Below are positions 19,075-27,969 of a stretch of 64,000 nt of DNA, in pieces. The DNA comes from Natrinema amylolyticus_A (GTDB lineage: Archaea; Halobacteriota; Halobacteria; Halobacteriales; Natrialbaceae), in NCBI RefSeq assembly GCF_042678045.1, contig NZ_JBHUDI010000005.1, forward strand, positions 424,505 to 488,504. The letters are read 5' to 3'. The number at the start of each line of letters is the position of its first letter. The first letter of the stretch is position 1. The notes under the pieces are model-generated. The model was not told the DNA's origin. It saw nothing but the letters and a program-made list of their open reading frames with translations, and did not search any database. A program made the translations under genes and the position numbers.

Positions 19075-19530
19075 TCAATCGGACCCGTCGTGCATGCCTG
19101 TTGGTTCGATGTCTCGAATCGCCTCGAGCGCGGTCTCGCAATCCTCGGTGAGCCGGTAGCCCCGTTCGCCTGCGACGTCGGTCTCCTCGAGCAGGCCGGC
19201 AGCCGAGAGGACTGTCAGCCGGCCGTGCAAGTCGCTTTCGCAGAACTCGTAGGCGTCGAGCAGGGTGCGGACGCCGAGTGGCCCTCGTGTCGCGAGCTCG
19301 AGCAACAGACCGAGCGTTTTCTCGTCGTGAACGGTCGTCAGCAACGTTAGCAGTGGCTCGCTGACGCTTCGGGCAGCCGTCTCGAGGGGCGATTGCCCGT
19401 CGACGGGCTCTAGGCGGTCGTTCTGAACGTAGCACTCGTTGCCGGTTTCGGGATCGCGAACGAGACTCGCGCTGTCGGAGTGTTTGAGAAGCAGGTATCG
19501 TTTGCCGGTGTCGTCCTCTACGGTATTCAT
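19075..19530 (-). CDS. Conserved haloarchaeal winged-helix-like protein
   Basis: This is a 151-residue protein. The first 50 residues form a small beta-rich region (KRYLLLKHSDSASLVRD). The rest looks like a winged helix (TLGLLLELATRGPLGVRTLLDAYEFCESDLHGRLTVLSAAGLLEE, ending RGYRLTEDCETAL). It is convergent with rad50 with only 23 nt between stops and overlaps the upstream membrane-protein gene by 4 nt. Both are probably co-transcribed. The role is unknown; a regulatory role is inferred only from the fold. Confidence 0.75.
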   Translation of the reverse strand: MNTVEDDTGKRYLLLKHSDSASLVRDPETGNECYVQNDRLEPVDGQSPLETAARSVSEPLLTLLTTVHDEKTLGLLLELATRGPLGVRTLLDAYEFCESDLHGRLTVLSAAGLLEETDVAGERGYRLTEDCETALEAIRDIEPTGMHDGSD

Positions 19531-20006
19531 TTGCGATCTGATCGGGTCGGTGACTGTGGTTGGGCACCGTCTCCCGAAGCCGTTTCGGTTGCATCGTCCG
19601 TGGACCGATCCCCGTCAGCGGGGCTGTCGTCCGCTGTGCCGTCGTCCCTGTCGGCTCGAAACGAACGGTATCGTCGTCCGGCAAGCCCGAACAGGACGGT
19701 GCCGGCCGCGACGAGGATGCCACCCCGGGTCACGTCGCCTTCGAACACCAGCAGCAAGGCCCCGAGCGAGACGACGAAGAGGGCGGCGTTGATGACCAAC
19801 ACCAGCGCCCAGAACGCCTGCAGAAGATCGCCTGACACGTCTGTCTCGTCGGTTGACACGCTCGGCACGTCGATCCCGCTTATCGCCTCGTCCGGATCGT
19901 CCTCGGTCGCCACCTGCGGGATCGTCAGCCCGTCACTGTCAGGATCGTAGAGTTCCTCCTCGGGGTCCCACTCCTCGGGTTCGTTCTCGGTCCGGTCGAA
20001 TACCAC
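19527..20006 (-). CDS. Small membrane protein with acidic N-terminus (DUF7322-like)
   Basis: This 159-residue protein has an acidic N-terminal region, two membrane helices (about 78-98 and 107-125), and an acidic tail. I chose the GTG at 20006, giving MVFDRTENEPEEWDPE. The upstream in-frame extension contains basic residues atypical of these proteins. It is translationally coupled (ATGA) to the downstream winged-helix gene. The function is unknown, and the family name is from memory. Confidence 0.65.
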   Translation of the reverse strand: MVFDRTENEPEEWDPEEELYDPDSDGLTIPQVATEDDPDEAISGIDVPSVSTDETDVSGDLLQAFWALVLVINAALFVVSLGALLLVFEGDVTRGGILVAAGTVLFGLAGRRYRSFRADRDDGTADDSPADGDRSTDDATETASGDGAQPQSPTRSDRK

Positions 20007-20132
20007 ATCGAAATCGATGATAAGCGAGCGGAAAAGCGTTCGCTTCGCGATCTGTTTCGGATAATCGGTCGAAACTGTGTCCCGACGCACACCGATCGTG
20101 GGTGCGCCGGCACTGACAGACAGCGGTCCGTA

Positions 20133-20309
20133 TCAGGCCAGGTCCTCGAGCGTGAGTGTCCGGGAGGTCTCTACCCACGCGAGGGGGTTCTCCGCGTCGT
20201 AGAAGACGACGCCGTCGTCGGTCTCGTAGGATTCGATCGTCGCAGTCCCTTCAGGGATGCTACTCAGTTCACTTCGATCTGCCGCGTCGTCGTTTAGATG
20301 GGAAGACAT
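20133..20309 (-). CDS. Small haloarchaeal protein (DUF7331-like), second copy
   Basis: The 58-residue acidic protein starts at ATG 20309; a GTG at 20318 is possible. Its C-terminal half (VVFYDAENPLAWVETSRTLTL) repeats the pattern seen in the 45-residue protein at 8474-8611: F/Y-D, then N-x-x-A-W, then T-L-x-L. It is divergent from polB. The function is unknown. Confidence 0.72.
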   Translation of the reverse strand: MSSHLNDDAADRSELSSIPEGTATIESYETDDGVVFYDAENPLAWVETSRTLTLEDLA

Positions 20310-20493
20310 ATCGATCACCCGATTATGTGCTATGTGTTACCACGTTAAATGTCTTCTTGCTGCTGCAAGGCTTGTCCGTGGCGGGTCCCTCGCCGCCCAC
20401 GCAGCGCCCCGAGCCTCGAGGCCGGTTCCGAAGACGATCTCAGCGAGCGGTGAATCTGGGGGTTTTTACCCACCGCCTGCCAACCCCAGTACC

Positions 20494-23223
20494 ATGACTG
20501 AGGCGGGCCAGACCGGACTCACGGATTTCGGCGGCGAGTCCGACGACAGTGACGACCGGCCGGCAGAAGAGGCTGTTGCCGTCGCCGGCAACGGCGGGAC
20601 CGACGCCCCGGAGGTGATCGACGTCCTCGAGGAGACCCTCCCCGAACCCGAGGGTGAACTCGAACTCGCGGTGATGCAGGTCGACTACACCATCGCCGGC
20701 TACGGCGACGAGGAGCGACCGATCATGCACGTCTTCGGGCGCACGCCCGACGGCGAGTTAGAACACGTCCAGGTGGTCGGCTTCAAACCGTACTTCTACG
20801 CGCCGACGGACACGCTCGAGCGGCCACCTGAGGAGGCCTACGACCGGCTGACGGGCAGCCGGGAGTACGACGAGGACGGCGAGCCATACGAGAGTATCCG
20901 CGGCGAGAAGTTGACCAAGATCTTCGGCCAGACGCCACGGGACGTCGGGCAGGTGCGTGACGACTTCGACCACTACGAGGCCGACATCCTCTTTCCGAAC
21001 CGATTTCTGATCGACAAGGACATCCGGAGCGGCATTCGGGTTCCGGCGCGACGGGCCGACGACGACTCGCTGGTCGTTCCCCACGACGAGGTCGACGCCG
21101 CGGACGTCGACGCCGACCCGCGCGTCAACACCTTCGACATCGAGGTCGACGACCGCTCGGGCTTCCCCGAGGACGGCGAAGAACCGATCGTCTGTCTCAC
21201 CAGCCACGACTCCTATCGTGACGAGTACATTATGTGGCTCTACGAAGCCCCGATCGGCGACGGACCGATTCCCGACGAGATCGACGACTACGAACCGATC
21301 GAGGGTGCGATCGACCACGAGATTCGGAGCTTCGCGGAAGAAGAAGCGATGCTCGAGGCCTTCATCGAGTACATCGAAGCAACTGATCCGGACATCCTGA
21401 CCGGCTGGAACTTCGAAGATTTCGACGCTCCCTATCTCCTCGACCGCCTCGAGGAACTCGCCGGCCCCCACCACGACTACGATCTCTCGATCGACCGGCT
21501 TTCCCGAGTCGACGAGGTCTGGCGCAGCAACTGGGGTGGCCCCGACATCAAGGGCCGAATCGTCTTCGACCTGCTGTATGGCTACCAGCGGATGGTCTTC
21601 TCGGAACTCGATTCCTACCGACTCGACGCCGTCGGCGAAGTCGAACTCGGCGTCGGCAAAGAGCGCTACGCCGGCGACATCGGTGACCTCTGGGAGGACG
21701 ATCCGACCCGGCTGCTCGAGTACAACCTCCGGGACGTCGAACTCTGCGTCGAACTCGACCGCCAGCAGGAGATCATCCCTTTCTGGGACGAAGTGCGGTC
21801 TTTCGTCGGCTGCAAGTTAGAGGACGCACCCACGCCTGGCGACGCGGTCGACATGTACGTCCTCCACGAGGCCCACGGTCGCTTTGCACTGCCCTCGAAA
21901 GGGCAACAGGAGGCTGGTGAGGAATACGAGGGCGGCGCGGTGTTCGAGCCGATCACGGGCGTCAAGGAGAACGTCACCGTGCTCGACCTGAAGTCGCTGT
22001 ATCCGATGTGCATGACGACGATCAACGCCAGCCCGGAGACGAGGGTCGACCCCGACGAGTACGAAGGGGAGACCTACGAGGCGCCGACGGGGACCCACTT
22101 CCGGAAGGAACCCGACGGCGTCAACCGCGAGATGATCACGGAACTGCTCGCCGAGCGCGAGGAGAAAAAGGAACTGCGAAACCAGCACGAACCCGGCTCG
22201 CCCGAATACGAGCAGTACGACCGCCAACAGGGTGCGGTAAAGGTCATCATGAATTCGCTGTACGGCGTCTCCGGCTGGGAGCAGTTCCGGCTCTACGACA
22301 AGGAGGCCGCCTCGGCGATCACCGCAACCGGTCGCGAAGTGATCGAGTTTACCGACGCTGCCGCCCGGGAACTCGACTACGAAGTCACCTACGGTGACAC
22401 CGACAGCGTCATGCTCGAGTTAGGTCCCGACGTGCCCAAAGACGACGCGCTCGAGCAGTCCTTCGAGATCGAGGAGTACATCAACGGTCGCTACGACGAC
22501 TTCGCGGAGGAGGACCTGAACGCCGAGGAACACCGGTTCCAGATCGAGTTCGAGAAACTCTACCGGCGGTTCTTCCAGGCGGGCAAGAAGAAACGCTACG
22601 CGGGCCATATCACCTGGAAGGAGGGGAAGAACGTCGACGACATCGACATCGTCGGCTTCGAGTATCAGCGCTCGGACATCGCGCCGATCACGAAGGAAGT
22701 CCAGCACGAGGTCATCGAGATGATCGTCCGCGAGGGCGATATCGAGGGCGCAAAGGAGTACGTCAACGGCGTCATCGAGGACGTCCTCGGGGGCGAGGTC
22801 TCCTACGAGGAGATCGCCATTCCTGGCGGCATCGGGAAGCGCCTGGACAACTACGACACCGACACGGCACAGGTCCGCGGGGCGAAGTACGCCAACCTCC
22901 TGTTGGGCACCAACTTCCAGCGCGGGAGCAAACCCAAGCGACTCTACCTCGAGCGCGTCGATCCCTCGTTCTTCGAGCGCCTCGAAGAGGAGGAGGGGTT
23001 CGACGCTCGCACAGATCCCCTCTACGGCGCGTTCAAGCGCGATCCCGACGTGATCTGTTTCGAGTACGACGACCAGATCCCCGAGGAGTTCGAAGTCGAC
23101 TACGAGAAGATGCTCGAGAAGACGCTGCAGGGCCCCATCGAGCGCATTCTCGAGGCGCTGGACGTCTCCTGGGACGAAGTCAAAAGCGGCCAGGAACAGA
23201 AAGGGCTCGATTCGTTCATGTGA
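20494..23223 (+). CDS. polB: Family B DNA polymerase (PolB)
   Basis: This 909-residue replicative polymerase has 3'-5' proofreading. The exonuclease motifs are TFDIEVDD (near 212), GWNFEDFDAPYL (near 305) and YNLRDVEL (near 409). The polymerase motifs are DLKSLYP (A, near 498), NSLYGVSGW (B, near 587) and YGDTDS (C, near 632). The C-terminus, QKGLDSFM, resembles a PCNA-binding PIP box. No intein interrupts motifs A, B or C, although such insertions are frequent in haloarchaeal polB. I chose the ATG at 20494; an open frame extends upstream to 20257 but lacks polymerase features. Confidence 0.96.
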   Translation: MTEAGQTGLTDFGGESDDSDDRPAEEAVAVAGNGGTDAPEVIDVLEETLPEPEGELELAVMQVDYTIAGYGDEERPIMHVFGRTPDGELEHVQVVGFKPYFYAPTDTLERPPEEAYDRLTGSREYDEDGEPYESIRGEKLTKIFGQTPRDVGQVRDDFDHYEADILFPNRFLIDKDIRSGIRVPARRADDDSLVVPHDEVDAADVDADPRVNTFDIEVDDRSGFPEDGEEPIVCLTSHDSYRDEYIMWLYEAPIGDGPIPDEIDDYEPIEGAIDHEIRSFAEEEAMLEAFIEYIEATDPDILTGWNFEDFDAPYLLDRLEELAGPHHDYDLSIDRLSRVDEVWRSNWGGPDIKGRIVFDLLYGYQRMVFSELDSYRLDAVGEVELGVGKERYAGDIGDLWEDDPTRLLEYNLRDVELCVELDRQQEIIPFWDEVRSFVGCKLEDAPTPGDAVDMYVLHEAHGRFALPSKGQQEAGEEYEGGAVFEPITGVKENVTVLDLKSLYPMCMTTINASPETRVDPDEYEGETYEAPTGTHFRKEPDGVNREMITELLAEREEKKELRNQHEPGSPEYEQYDRQQGAVKVIMNSLYGVSGWEQFRLYDKEAASAITATGREVIEFTDAAARELDYEVTYGDTDSVMLELGPDVPKDDALEQSFEIEEYINGRYDDFAEEDLNAEEHRFQIEFEKLYRRFFQAGKKKRYAGHITWKEGKNVDDIDIVGFEYQRSDIAPITKEVQHEVIEMIVREGDIEGAKEYVNGVIEDVLGGEVSYEEIAIPGGIGKRLDNYDTDTAQVRGAKYANLLLGTNFQRGSKPKRLYLERVDPSFFERLEEEEGFDARTDPLYGAFKRDPDVICFEYDDQIPEEFEVDYEKMLEKTLQGPIERILEALDVSWDEVKSGQEQKGLDSFM

Positions 23224-23228
23224 GCTGG

Positions 23229-23248
23229 CCGGTGTGACTGTACACCGG
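23229..23248 (+). terminator. Hairpin after polB
   Basis: CCGGTGT at 23229-23235 and ACACCGG at 23242-23248 form a 7-bp stem with a 6-nt loop, starting 5 nt after the polB stop. No strong T-run follows, so its role as a terminator is tentative. Confidence 0.4.
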
Positions 23249-23529
23249 TCTCACGCGGACGAACCGTCGATCACCGAGGCGGGACACGAACAGCCGGACG
23301 AGGTGGCCGCTTTCGATTCGACGATCGTGCATCGAGCGCGGTGCCGTGTCTGTCCTGCGAGCGGCCTGTTTTCGTCACCGTAAGTGATGGGTTCGTATGA
23401 CGGGTTGTCACGGCCTATCCAAACAGTGGTTTTCGAATGGGAAACTTATTTTGCTAATTGGAGACTGTATACAATTGGATACGAAACCGTTATTAGTCGT
23501 ACGACCCACTCATTAGACGACAGAATACT
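23249..23529. other. Intergenic region upstream of sufC
   Basis: About 280 bp separate polB from sufC. The last 100 bp are distinctly AT-rich, with several TATA-like stretches (AAACTTATTTTGCTAATT near 23440-23460 and CCGTTATTAG near 23487-23496). This suggests one or more promoters for the suf operon. I saw no DtxR-type TTAGGC...GCCTAA box and no convincing coding sequence in this interval. Confidence 0.5.
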
Positions 23530-24435
23530 ATGGCACGTCTCGAACTACGCAACCTGCATGCGGAAGTAGCGGAGGGCGACGAGAAAATTCTCGAGGGCGT
23601 CGATCTCGAGGTCGAGTCCGGCGAGATCCACGCCCTGATGGGGCCGAACGGCTCCGGGAAGTCGACGACAGCAAAGGTCATCGCCGGTCACCCCGCCTAC
23701 GAGGTCACCGACGGTGAGGTCCTGTTGCACCTCGAGGACGACGAGTTCGGTGAGGACATCGAGATCGACGAGGATCAGCGCACCTGGGACCTCCTCGACC
23801 TCGAGCCAAACGAGCGCGCCGCGCTCGGTATCTTCCTCGGGTTCCAGTACCCCGCCGAGATCGAAGGCGTCACGATGACGAACTTCCTCCGAACGGCGCT
23901 CAACGCCAAGATCGAAGAGCGCGAGGAGCTCTTCGAGGACGAGGACGGCGAAGACGAAGAAGCGGACGAAGGCTTCGAGACCTCGCCGATGGAAGGTCCG
24001 GCAGACGAGGGCGAAGTCGGCGTCGCCGAGTTCCAGGGTATCCTCCAGGAGAAGATGGAACAGCTGGACATGGACGAGAAGTTCGCCCAGCGCTACCTCA
24101 ACGCCGGCTTCTCCGGCGGGGAGAAGAAACAGAACGAAGTGCTGCAGGCCGCCATCCTCGAGCCGTCGGTCGCCGTCCTCGACGAGATCGACTCCGGACT
24201 CGACATCGACCGCCTCCAGGACGTCTCCGCCGGCATCAACGCGCTGCGCGACGAGCAGGGCACCGGCATTCTCCAGATCACCCACTACCAGCGCATCCTC
24301 GACTACGTCGAACCCGACCACGTCCACGTGATGCTCGACGGCCAGATCGCCAAAAGCGGCGGTCCCGAGCTCGCCGAGGAGCTCGAGGACAAGGGGTACG
24401 ACTGGGTCCGCGAAGAGGTCTACGGCACTGCGTAA
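23530..24435 (+). CDS. sufC: Fe-S cluster assembly ATPase SufC
   Basis: This 301-residue ABC ATPase of the SufBCD scaffold drives Fe-S cluster assembly. Walker A is GPNGSGKST (near 40), the signature is FSGGEKKQNE, and Walker B is VAVLDEIDSGLD. Compared with bacterial SufC (about 250 residues) it has an acidic insertion at roughly 128-170, a halophilic trait. It is first in the sufC-sufB-sufD operon. No cysteine desulfurase or SufU/SufA gene is nearby. Confidence 0.95.
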   Translation: MARLELRNLHAEVAEGDEKILEGVDLEVESGEIHALMGPNGSGKSTTAKVIAGHPAYEVTDGEVLLHLEDDEFGEDIEIDEDQRTWDLLDLEPNERAALGIFLGFQYPAEIEGVTMTNFLRTALNAKIEEREELFEDEDGEDEEADEGFETSPMEGPADEGEVGVAEFQGILQEKMEQLDMDEKFAQRYLNAGFSGGEKKQNEVLQAAILEPSVAVLDEIDSGLDIDRLQDVSAGINALRDEQGTGILQITHYQRILDYVEPDHVHVMLDGQIAKSGGPELAEELEDKGYDWVREEVYGTA

Positions 24436-24496
24436 CCGAATTCGGCTAGAACAACGGTAATAACCCTACAGCCGTAACCATATACACAATCAAATT

Positions 24497-25927
24497 ATGA
24501 GTTCCGAACAAGACCACCTCAAAGAAACCGACACCGAAGCGCGGTTCGAGTTCAAGAAAGAACAGAACGCCGCGGTGAAATCCGACAAGGGCCTGACCGA
24601 GGAGGTCATCCGCATGATCTCCGAGGACAAGGACGAGCCCGACTGGATGCTCGAGCGGCGTCTCCGCGCGCTCAAGCAGTACCAGAACATGCCGATGCCC
24701 TCCGGCTGGCCCGGCATGCCCGATCTCTCCGAGCTCGACGTCGAGGAGATCGTTCCCTACATCCGCCCTGACGTCGACAAGCGCGAAGGCGTCGACGACT
24801 GGACGGAGCTGCCCGACGAGATCAAAGACACCTTCGACAAGCTTGGCATCCCGGAAGCCGAGAAGAACGCCCTCTCGGGCGTCGGTGCCCAGTACGAGTC
24901 GGAGGTCGTCTACCAGAACATGCAAGAACAGTGGGAGGAGAAGGGTGTCATCTTCATGAACATGGACCGCGCGGTCCAGGAACACCCCGAGCTCGTCAAA
25001 GAGCACTTCATGACCTCCTGTGTGCCGCCGAGCGACAACAAGTTCGCTGCGCTGCACGGCGCTGTCTGGTCCGGCGGCTCGTTCGTCTACGTCCCCGAGG
25101 GCGTCACCGTCGAGATGCCCGTCCAGGCGTACTTCCGAATGAATTCCGAAGGGATGGGCCAGTTCGAGCACACCCTCATCATCGCCGAGGAAGGCTCCGA
25201 GGTCCACTACATCGAGGGCTGTTCCGCTCCCAAGTACGGCACGCACAACCTCCACTCCGGCGGCGTCGAGGTCTTCGTCGGCGAGGACGCACACGTCCAG
25301 TACTCGACCGTGCAGAACTGGTCGAAGAACACCTTCAACCTCAACACCAAGCGCGCTATCGTCGAAGAAAACGGGACGATGGAGTGGATCTCCGGCAGCA
25401 TGGGCTCGAAAGCCACCATGCTCTATCCGTGCTCGATCCTCAAGGGTCGCGGCGCGACCGACACCCACATCACCATCGCCTTCGCTGGCGAAGGCCAGGA
25501 CATCGACACCGGCGCGAAGGTCTACCACAACGCGCCCAACACGAGTTCGACCATCGAGTCCAAGTCGATCTCCAAGGACGGCGGCCGCACCAACTACCGC
25601 GGCCTCGTCCACATCGCCGACGGTGCCGAGAACTCGAGCACCGCTGTCGAGTGTGACGCGCTGATGTTCGACAACGAGTCGACCTCGGACACCATGCCGT
25701 ACATGGAGATCGAGGAGTCGAAAGTCGACGTCGCCCACGAGGCGACCGTCGGCAAGATCGGCGACGAGGACATCTTCTACCTCCAGTCGCGCGGACTGGA
25801 CGACGACGACGCCAAGAAGATGATCGTCGCCGGCTTCATCGAGCCGATCACGGAAGAACTGCCGATCGAGTACGCGGTCGAACTCAACCGCCTCATCGAA
25901 CTCGAGATGGAGGGTAGCCTCGGATAA
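24497..25927 (+). CDS. sufB: Fe-S cluster assembly protein SufB
   Basis: The 476-residue scaffold subunit forms SufBC2D. Typical SufB segments are seen: FMTSCVPPSDNKFAALHGAV, VYVPEGVTVEMPVQAYFR, and the beta-helix region with HYIEGCSAP and VQNWSKNTFNLNTKRA. It lies 61 nt after sufC and 1 nt before sufD. Unlike SufD, it keeps the cysteine in EGCSAP thought to matter for cluster building. Confidence 0.96.
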   Translation: MSSEQDHLKETDTEARFEFKKEQNAAVKSDKGLTEEVIRMISEDKDEPDWMLERRLRALKQYQNMPMPSGWPGMPDLSELDVEEIVPYIRPDVDKREGVDDWTELPDEIKDTFDKLGIPEAEKNALSGVGAQYESEVVYQNMQEQWEEKGVIFMNMDRAVQEHPELVKEHFMTSCVPPSDNKFAALHGAVWSGGSFVYVPEGVTVEMPVQAYFRMNSEGMGQFEHTLIIAEEGSEVHYIEGCSAPKYGTHNLHSGGVEVFVGEDAHVQYSTVQNWSKNTFNLNTKRAIVEENGTMEWISGSMGSKATMLYPCSILKGRGATDTHITIAFAGEGQDIDTGAKVYHNAPNTSSTIESKSISKDGGRTNYRGLVHIADGAENSSTAVECDALMFDNESTSDTMPYMEIEESKVDVAHEATVGKIGDEDIFYLQSRGLDDDDAKKMIVAGFIEPITEELPIEYAVELNRLIELEMEGSLG

Positions 25928-25928
25928 T

Positions 25929-27143
25929 ATGAGCACGCAGGTACATGCCAATCTGACGGAAGAACAGGTACGCCAAATTTCGGGCGACTTAGACGAGCCC
26001 GAGTGGCTCTTGGAGACACGTCTCGAGGCCCTCGCGGCCCTCGAGAACCTCGACATGCCCGACGTCATCCGGACGCCGGGTCGGGACTGGACGAACCTCC
26101 ACGAACTCGACTTCGAGTCGCTCGTGGACCCGCTGAACGCGGCCGAGGACAAGGATCAGGTCGGACCCGAGGACGCCGAGGTCCTCCCGTGGGCCGAGGC
26201 AGTCCAGGAACACGAGGACCTCCTGAAAGAGCACTTCGGCTCCATCGTTGACCCTCAGGAGAACTACCTGACCGCGCTGTCGACCGCCCTCTTCAGCACC
26301 GGGACGGTCATCTACGTCCCCGAGGGCGTCGATGCGGAAGACGTCACCGTCCGAACCGAACAGAACTCCCGCTCGCTGTTCAACTACACGCTCGTCGTCA
26401 CCGAGGAGTCGTCCTCGGTCACGATCCTCGAGCGCCAGTCCACCGGCCAGGAGGCCGAGGAGCAGTACTACAGTGGCGTCGTCGAGGTCGCTGCCGGCGA
26501 GAACAGCTACATCCAGTACGGCAGCCTCCAGAACCTCTCGGAGGAGGCCTACAACTTCACCGTCAAACGCGGCGTCGCCGACACCTACGCCACGATCGAC
26601 TGGATCGAGGGCAACCTCGGCACGCAGTTGACGAAGACTGAAGTCTCGACGACGCTCAGCGGCGACTCTTCGGAGACGCAGATCGTCGGCGCCTTCTACG
26701 GCCACAACGACCAGCACTTCGACCTCGACGCGAAGGTCTGGCACCGTGCCGAGCACACGACGGCAGACCTCGTCACCCGCGGCGTCACCGACGACGTCGC
26801 TCGCTCGGTCTACGAGGGCGTTCAGGACGTCGGTGCCGACGCGTGGGACACCAGCTCCTACCAGCGCGAGAACACGCTGATGCTCTCGGACGAGTCCGAG
26901 GCCGACGCCTCCCCGAAGCTGATCATCAACAACCACGACACCGAGGCCAGCCACTCCGCGACGGTCGGCCAGATCGACCAGGAGGACTTGCTCTACATGA
27001 CCTCCCGCGGTGTCGACCCGCGATCGGCCCGCAACATGCTCGTCGAGGGCTTCTTCGTGCCAGTCCTCGAGGAGATCGACGTCGACGAACTCCGTGACGA
27101 TCTCGAGGAACTGATCGGGGCGCGTCTGCGCGAGCGAGAGTAA
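25929..27143 (+). CDS. sufD: Fe-S cluster assembly protein SufD
   Basis: This 404-residue paralogue of SufB completes the SufBCD complex. It shares the beta-helix core (VIYVPEGVDAEDVTV, YIQYGSLQNLSEEAYNFTVKR) and the C-terminal SRGVDPRSARNMLVEGFF segment common to SufB and SufD. It starts 1 nt after sufB. Its stop codon is part of a strong inverted repeat that may end the operon. Confidence 0.94.
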   Translation: MSTQVHANLTEEQVRQISGDLDEPEWLLETRLEALAALENLDMPDVIRTPGRDWTNLHELDFESLVDPLNAAEDKDQVGPEDAEVLPWAEAVQEHEDLLKEHFGSIVDPQENYLTALSTALFSTGTVIYVPEGVDAEDVTVRTEQNSRSLFNYTLVVTEESSSVTILERQSTGQEAEEQYYSGVVEVAAGENSYIQYGSLQNLSEEAYNFTVKRGVADTYATIDWIEGNLGTQLTKTEVSTTLSGDSSETQIVGAFYGHNDQHFDLDAKVWHRAEHTTADLVTRGVTDDVARSVYEGVQDVGADAWDTSSYQRENTLMLSDESEADASPKLIINNHDTEASHSATVGQIDQEDLLYMTSRGVDPRSARNMLVEGFFVPVLEEIDVDELRDDLEELIGARLRERE

Positions 27144-27176
27144 ACGAGACTCTCGCTCCGCTCCGAGTCTCGTTTA
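27141..27176 (+). terminator. Inverted repeat at the end of the suf operon
   Basis: TAAACGAGACTC (27141-27152) and GAGTCTCGTTTA (27165-27176) are perfect 12-bp inverted repeats around a 12-nt loop. The left arm starts at the sufD stop codon itself. The right arm ends in TTTATA. A terminator or an mRNA 3'-end stabiliser is likely. Confidence 0.6.
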
Positions 27177-27343
27177 TACGAGCGAGTGAACGGCTCGTGG
27201 GATCGAAGATTCCACGGCGCCTGTGCCAGCGCGACTAACTGCGTCGCACCCGATCGTTTCGCGTTCTGTTCGATCCGTCCGTTACCGTTTTTCGCTATCC
27301 GTGCTCCGAGACGCCTAAGTAACAGCGGCCCACTTGTGGAGAT

Positions 27344-27838
27344 ATGAGTTTGGGACAGCGTGTCTCGAGCGACCACCAGTTGACCCGATTGCTGCAGATC
27401 GGGGTCGTACTGGAGGAAGTCGTCGAGTCACGCGCCGCCCTCCATATCGACTCGCTCCCCCCGGAAGAGCGAGCGGACTTCGACGAGGAGGTGGAAGAGT
27501 TGCTCGCCGAAGCGGCCGCGGAGTCGGCCGATCACCGTGAGCGACTCGAGGCGCTGATCGACGATCTCGAGGCTGACACGGTCGAATACGACGAGATCAA
27601 TGCGCTGGTCGACGCCCAGTACGGGCCGCCGGAGGACACGGACGGCGTCCTCTACGATCAGTTGGCCAACGAGGAGACGGCCTACAAGTTCTACGACGAC
27701 CTGATCACGGCGATCGAAGCCTCCGATACCGAGTTCGCAGTCGATCGCGATCGGCTGCTCGAGACGCTCTCGGAGATCCGCGAGGAGGAAAAAGAGGGCG
27801 TCGAAGAAGTGACCGAAATCATGGAGCACAGAGCATGA
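27344..27838 (+). CDS. Ferritin-like/rubrerythrin-type helical protein
   Basis: This 164-residue all-helical acidic protein has Glu-rich helices (LLQIGVVLEEVVESR, DHRERLEALIDDLE, LANEETAYKFYDDLI) with the spacing of a ferritin-like four-helix bundle. Glu and His residues (E28, E31, H73, E118) could bind a di-iron site, but the ligand set is not clearly canonical. It lies between sufD and a DtxR-type regulator, which supports a role in iron handling. It overlaps a short ORF by 4 nt. Confidence 0.7.
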   Translation: MSLGQRVSSDHQLTRLLQIGVVLEEVVESRAALHIDSLPPEERADFDEEVEELLAEAAAESADHRERLEALIDDLEADTVEYDEINALVDAQYGPPEDTDGVLYDQLANEETAYKFYDDLITAIEASDTEFAVDRDRLLETLSEIREEEKEGVEEVTEIMEHRA

Positions 27839-27969
27839 GCGAGAGACGGGAACCTGCGGCGATCACCACCGGCGAGACGCCGTTCGACGCCCGTATCGGG
27901 ACCCGGATGCGGTTACACCGGCGCACCACGGCCGTAGCACACGGCGACACTGACGGAGGGATGGCATGA
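27835..27969 (+). CDS. 44-residue coupled small ORF
   Basis: This ORF begins with an ATG overlapping the stop of the ferritin-like gene (ATGA) and ends in a TGA overlapping the ATG of the SirR-type regulator (ATGA). The product would be 44 residues, with several Arg and Thr residues and no cysteine pair or membrane segment. The perfect double overlap suggests translational coupling rather than a spacer. The composition is less acidic than neighbouring proteins, so it may be a coupling leader rather than a stable protein. I do not recognise the family. Confidence 0.42.
   Translation: MSERREPAAITTGETPFDARIGTRMRLHRRTTAVAHGDTDGGMA

Noticed and set aside
20257..20493. N-terminal extension of polB
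   Set aside because: The frame is open, but the translated residues are basic, contain no polymerase features and cover a likely promoter. The ATG at 20494 fits homologues.
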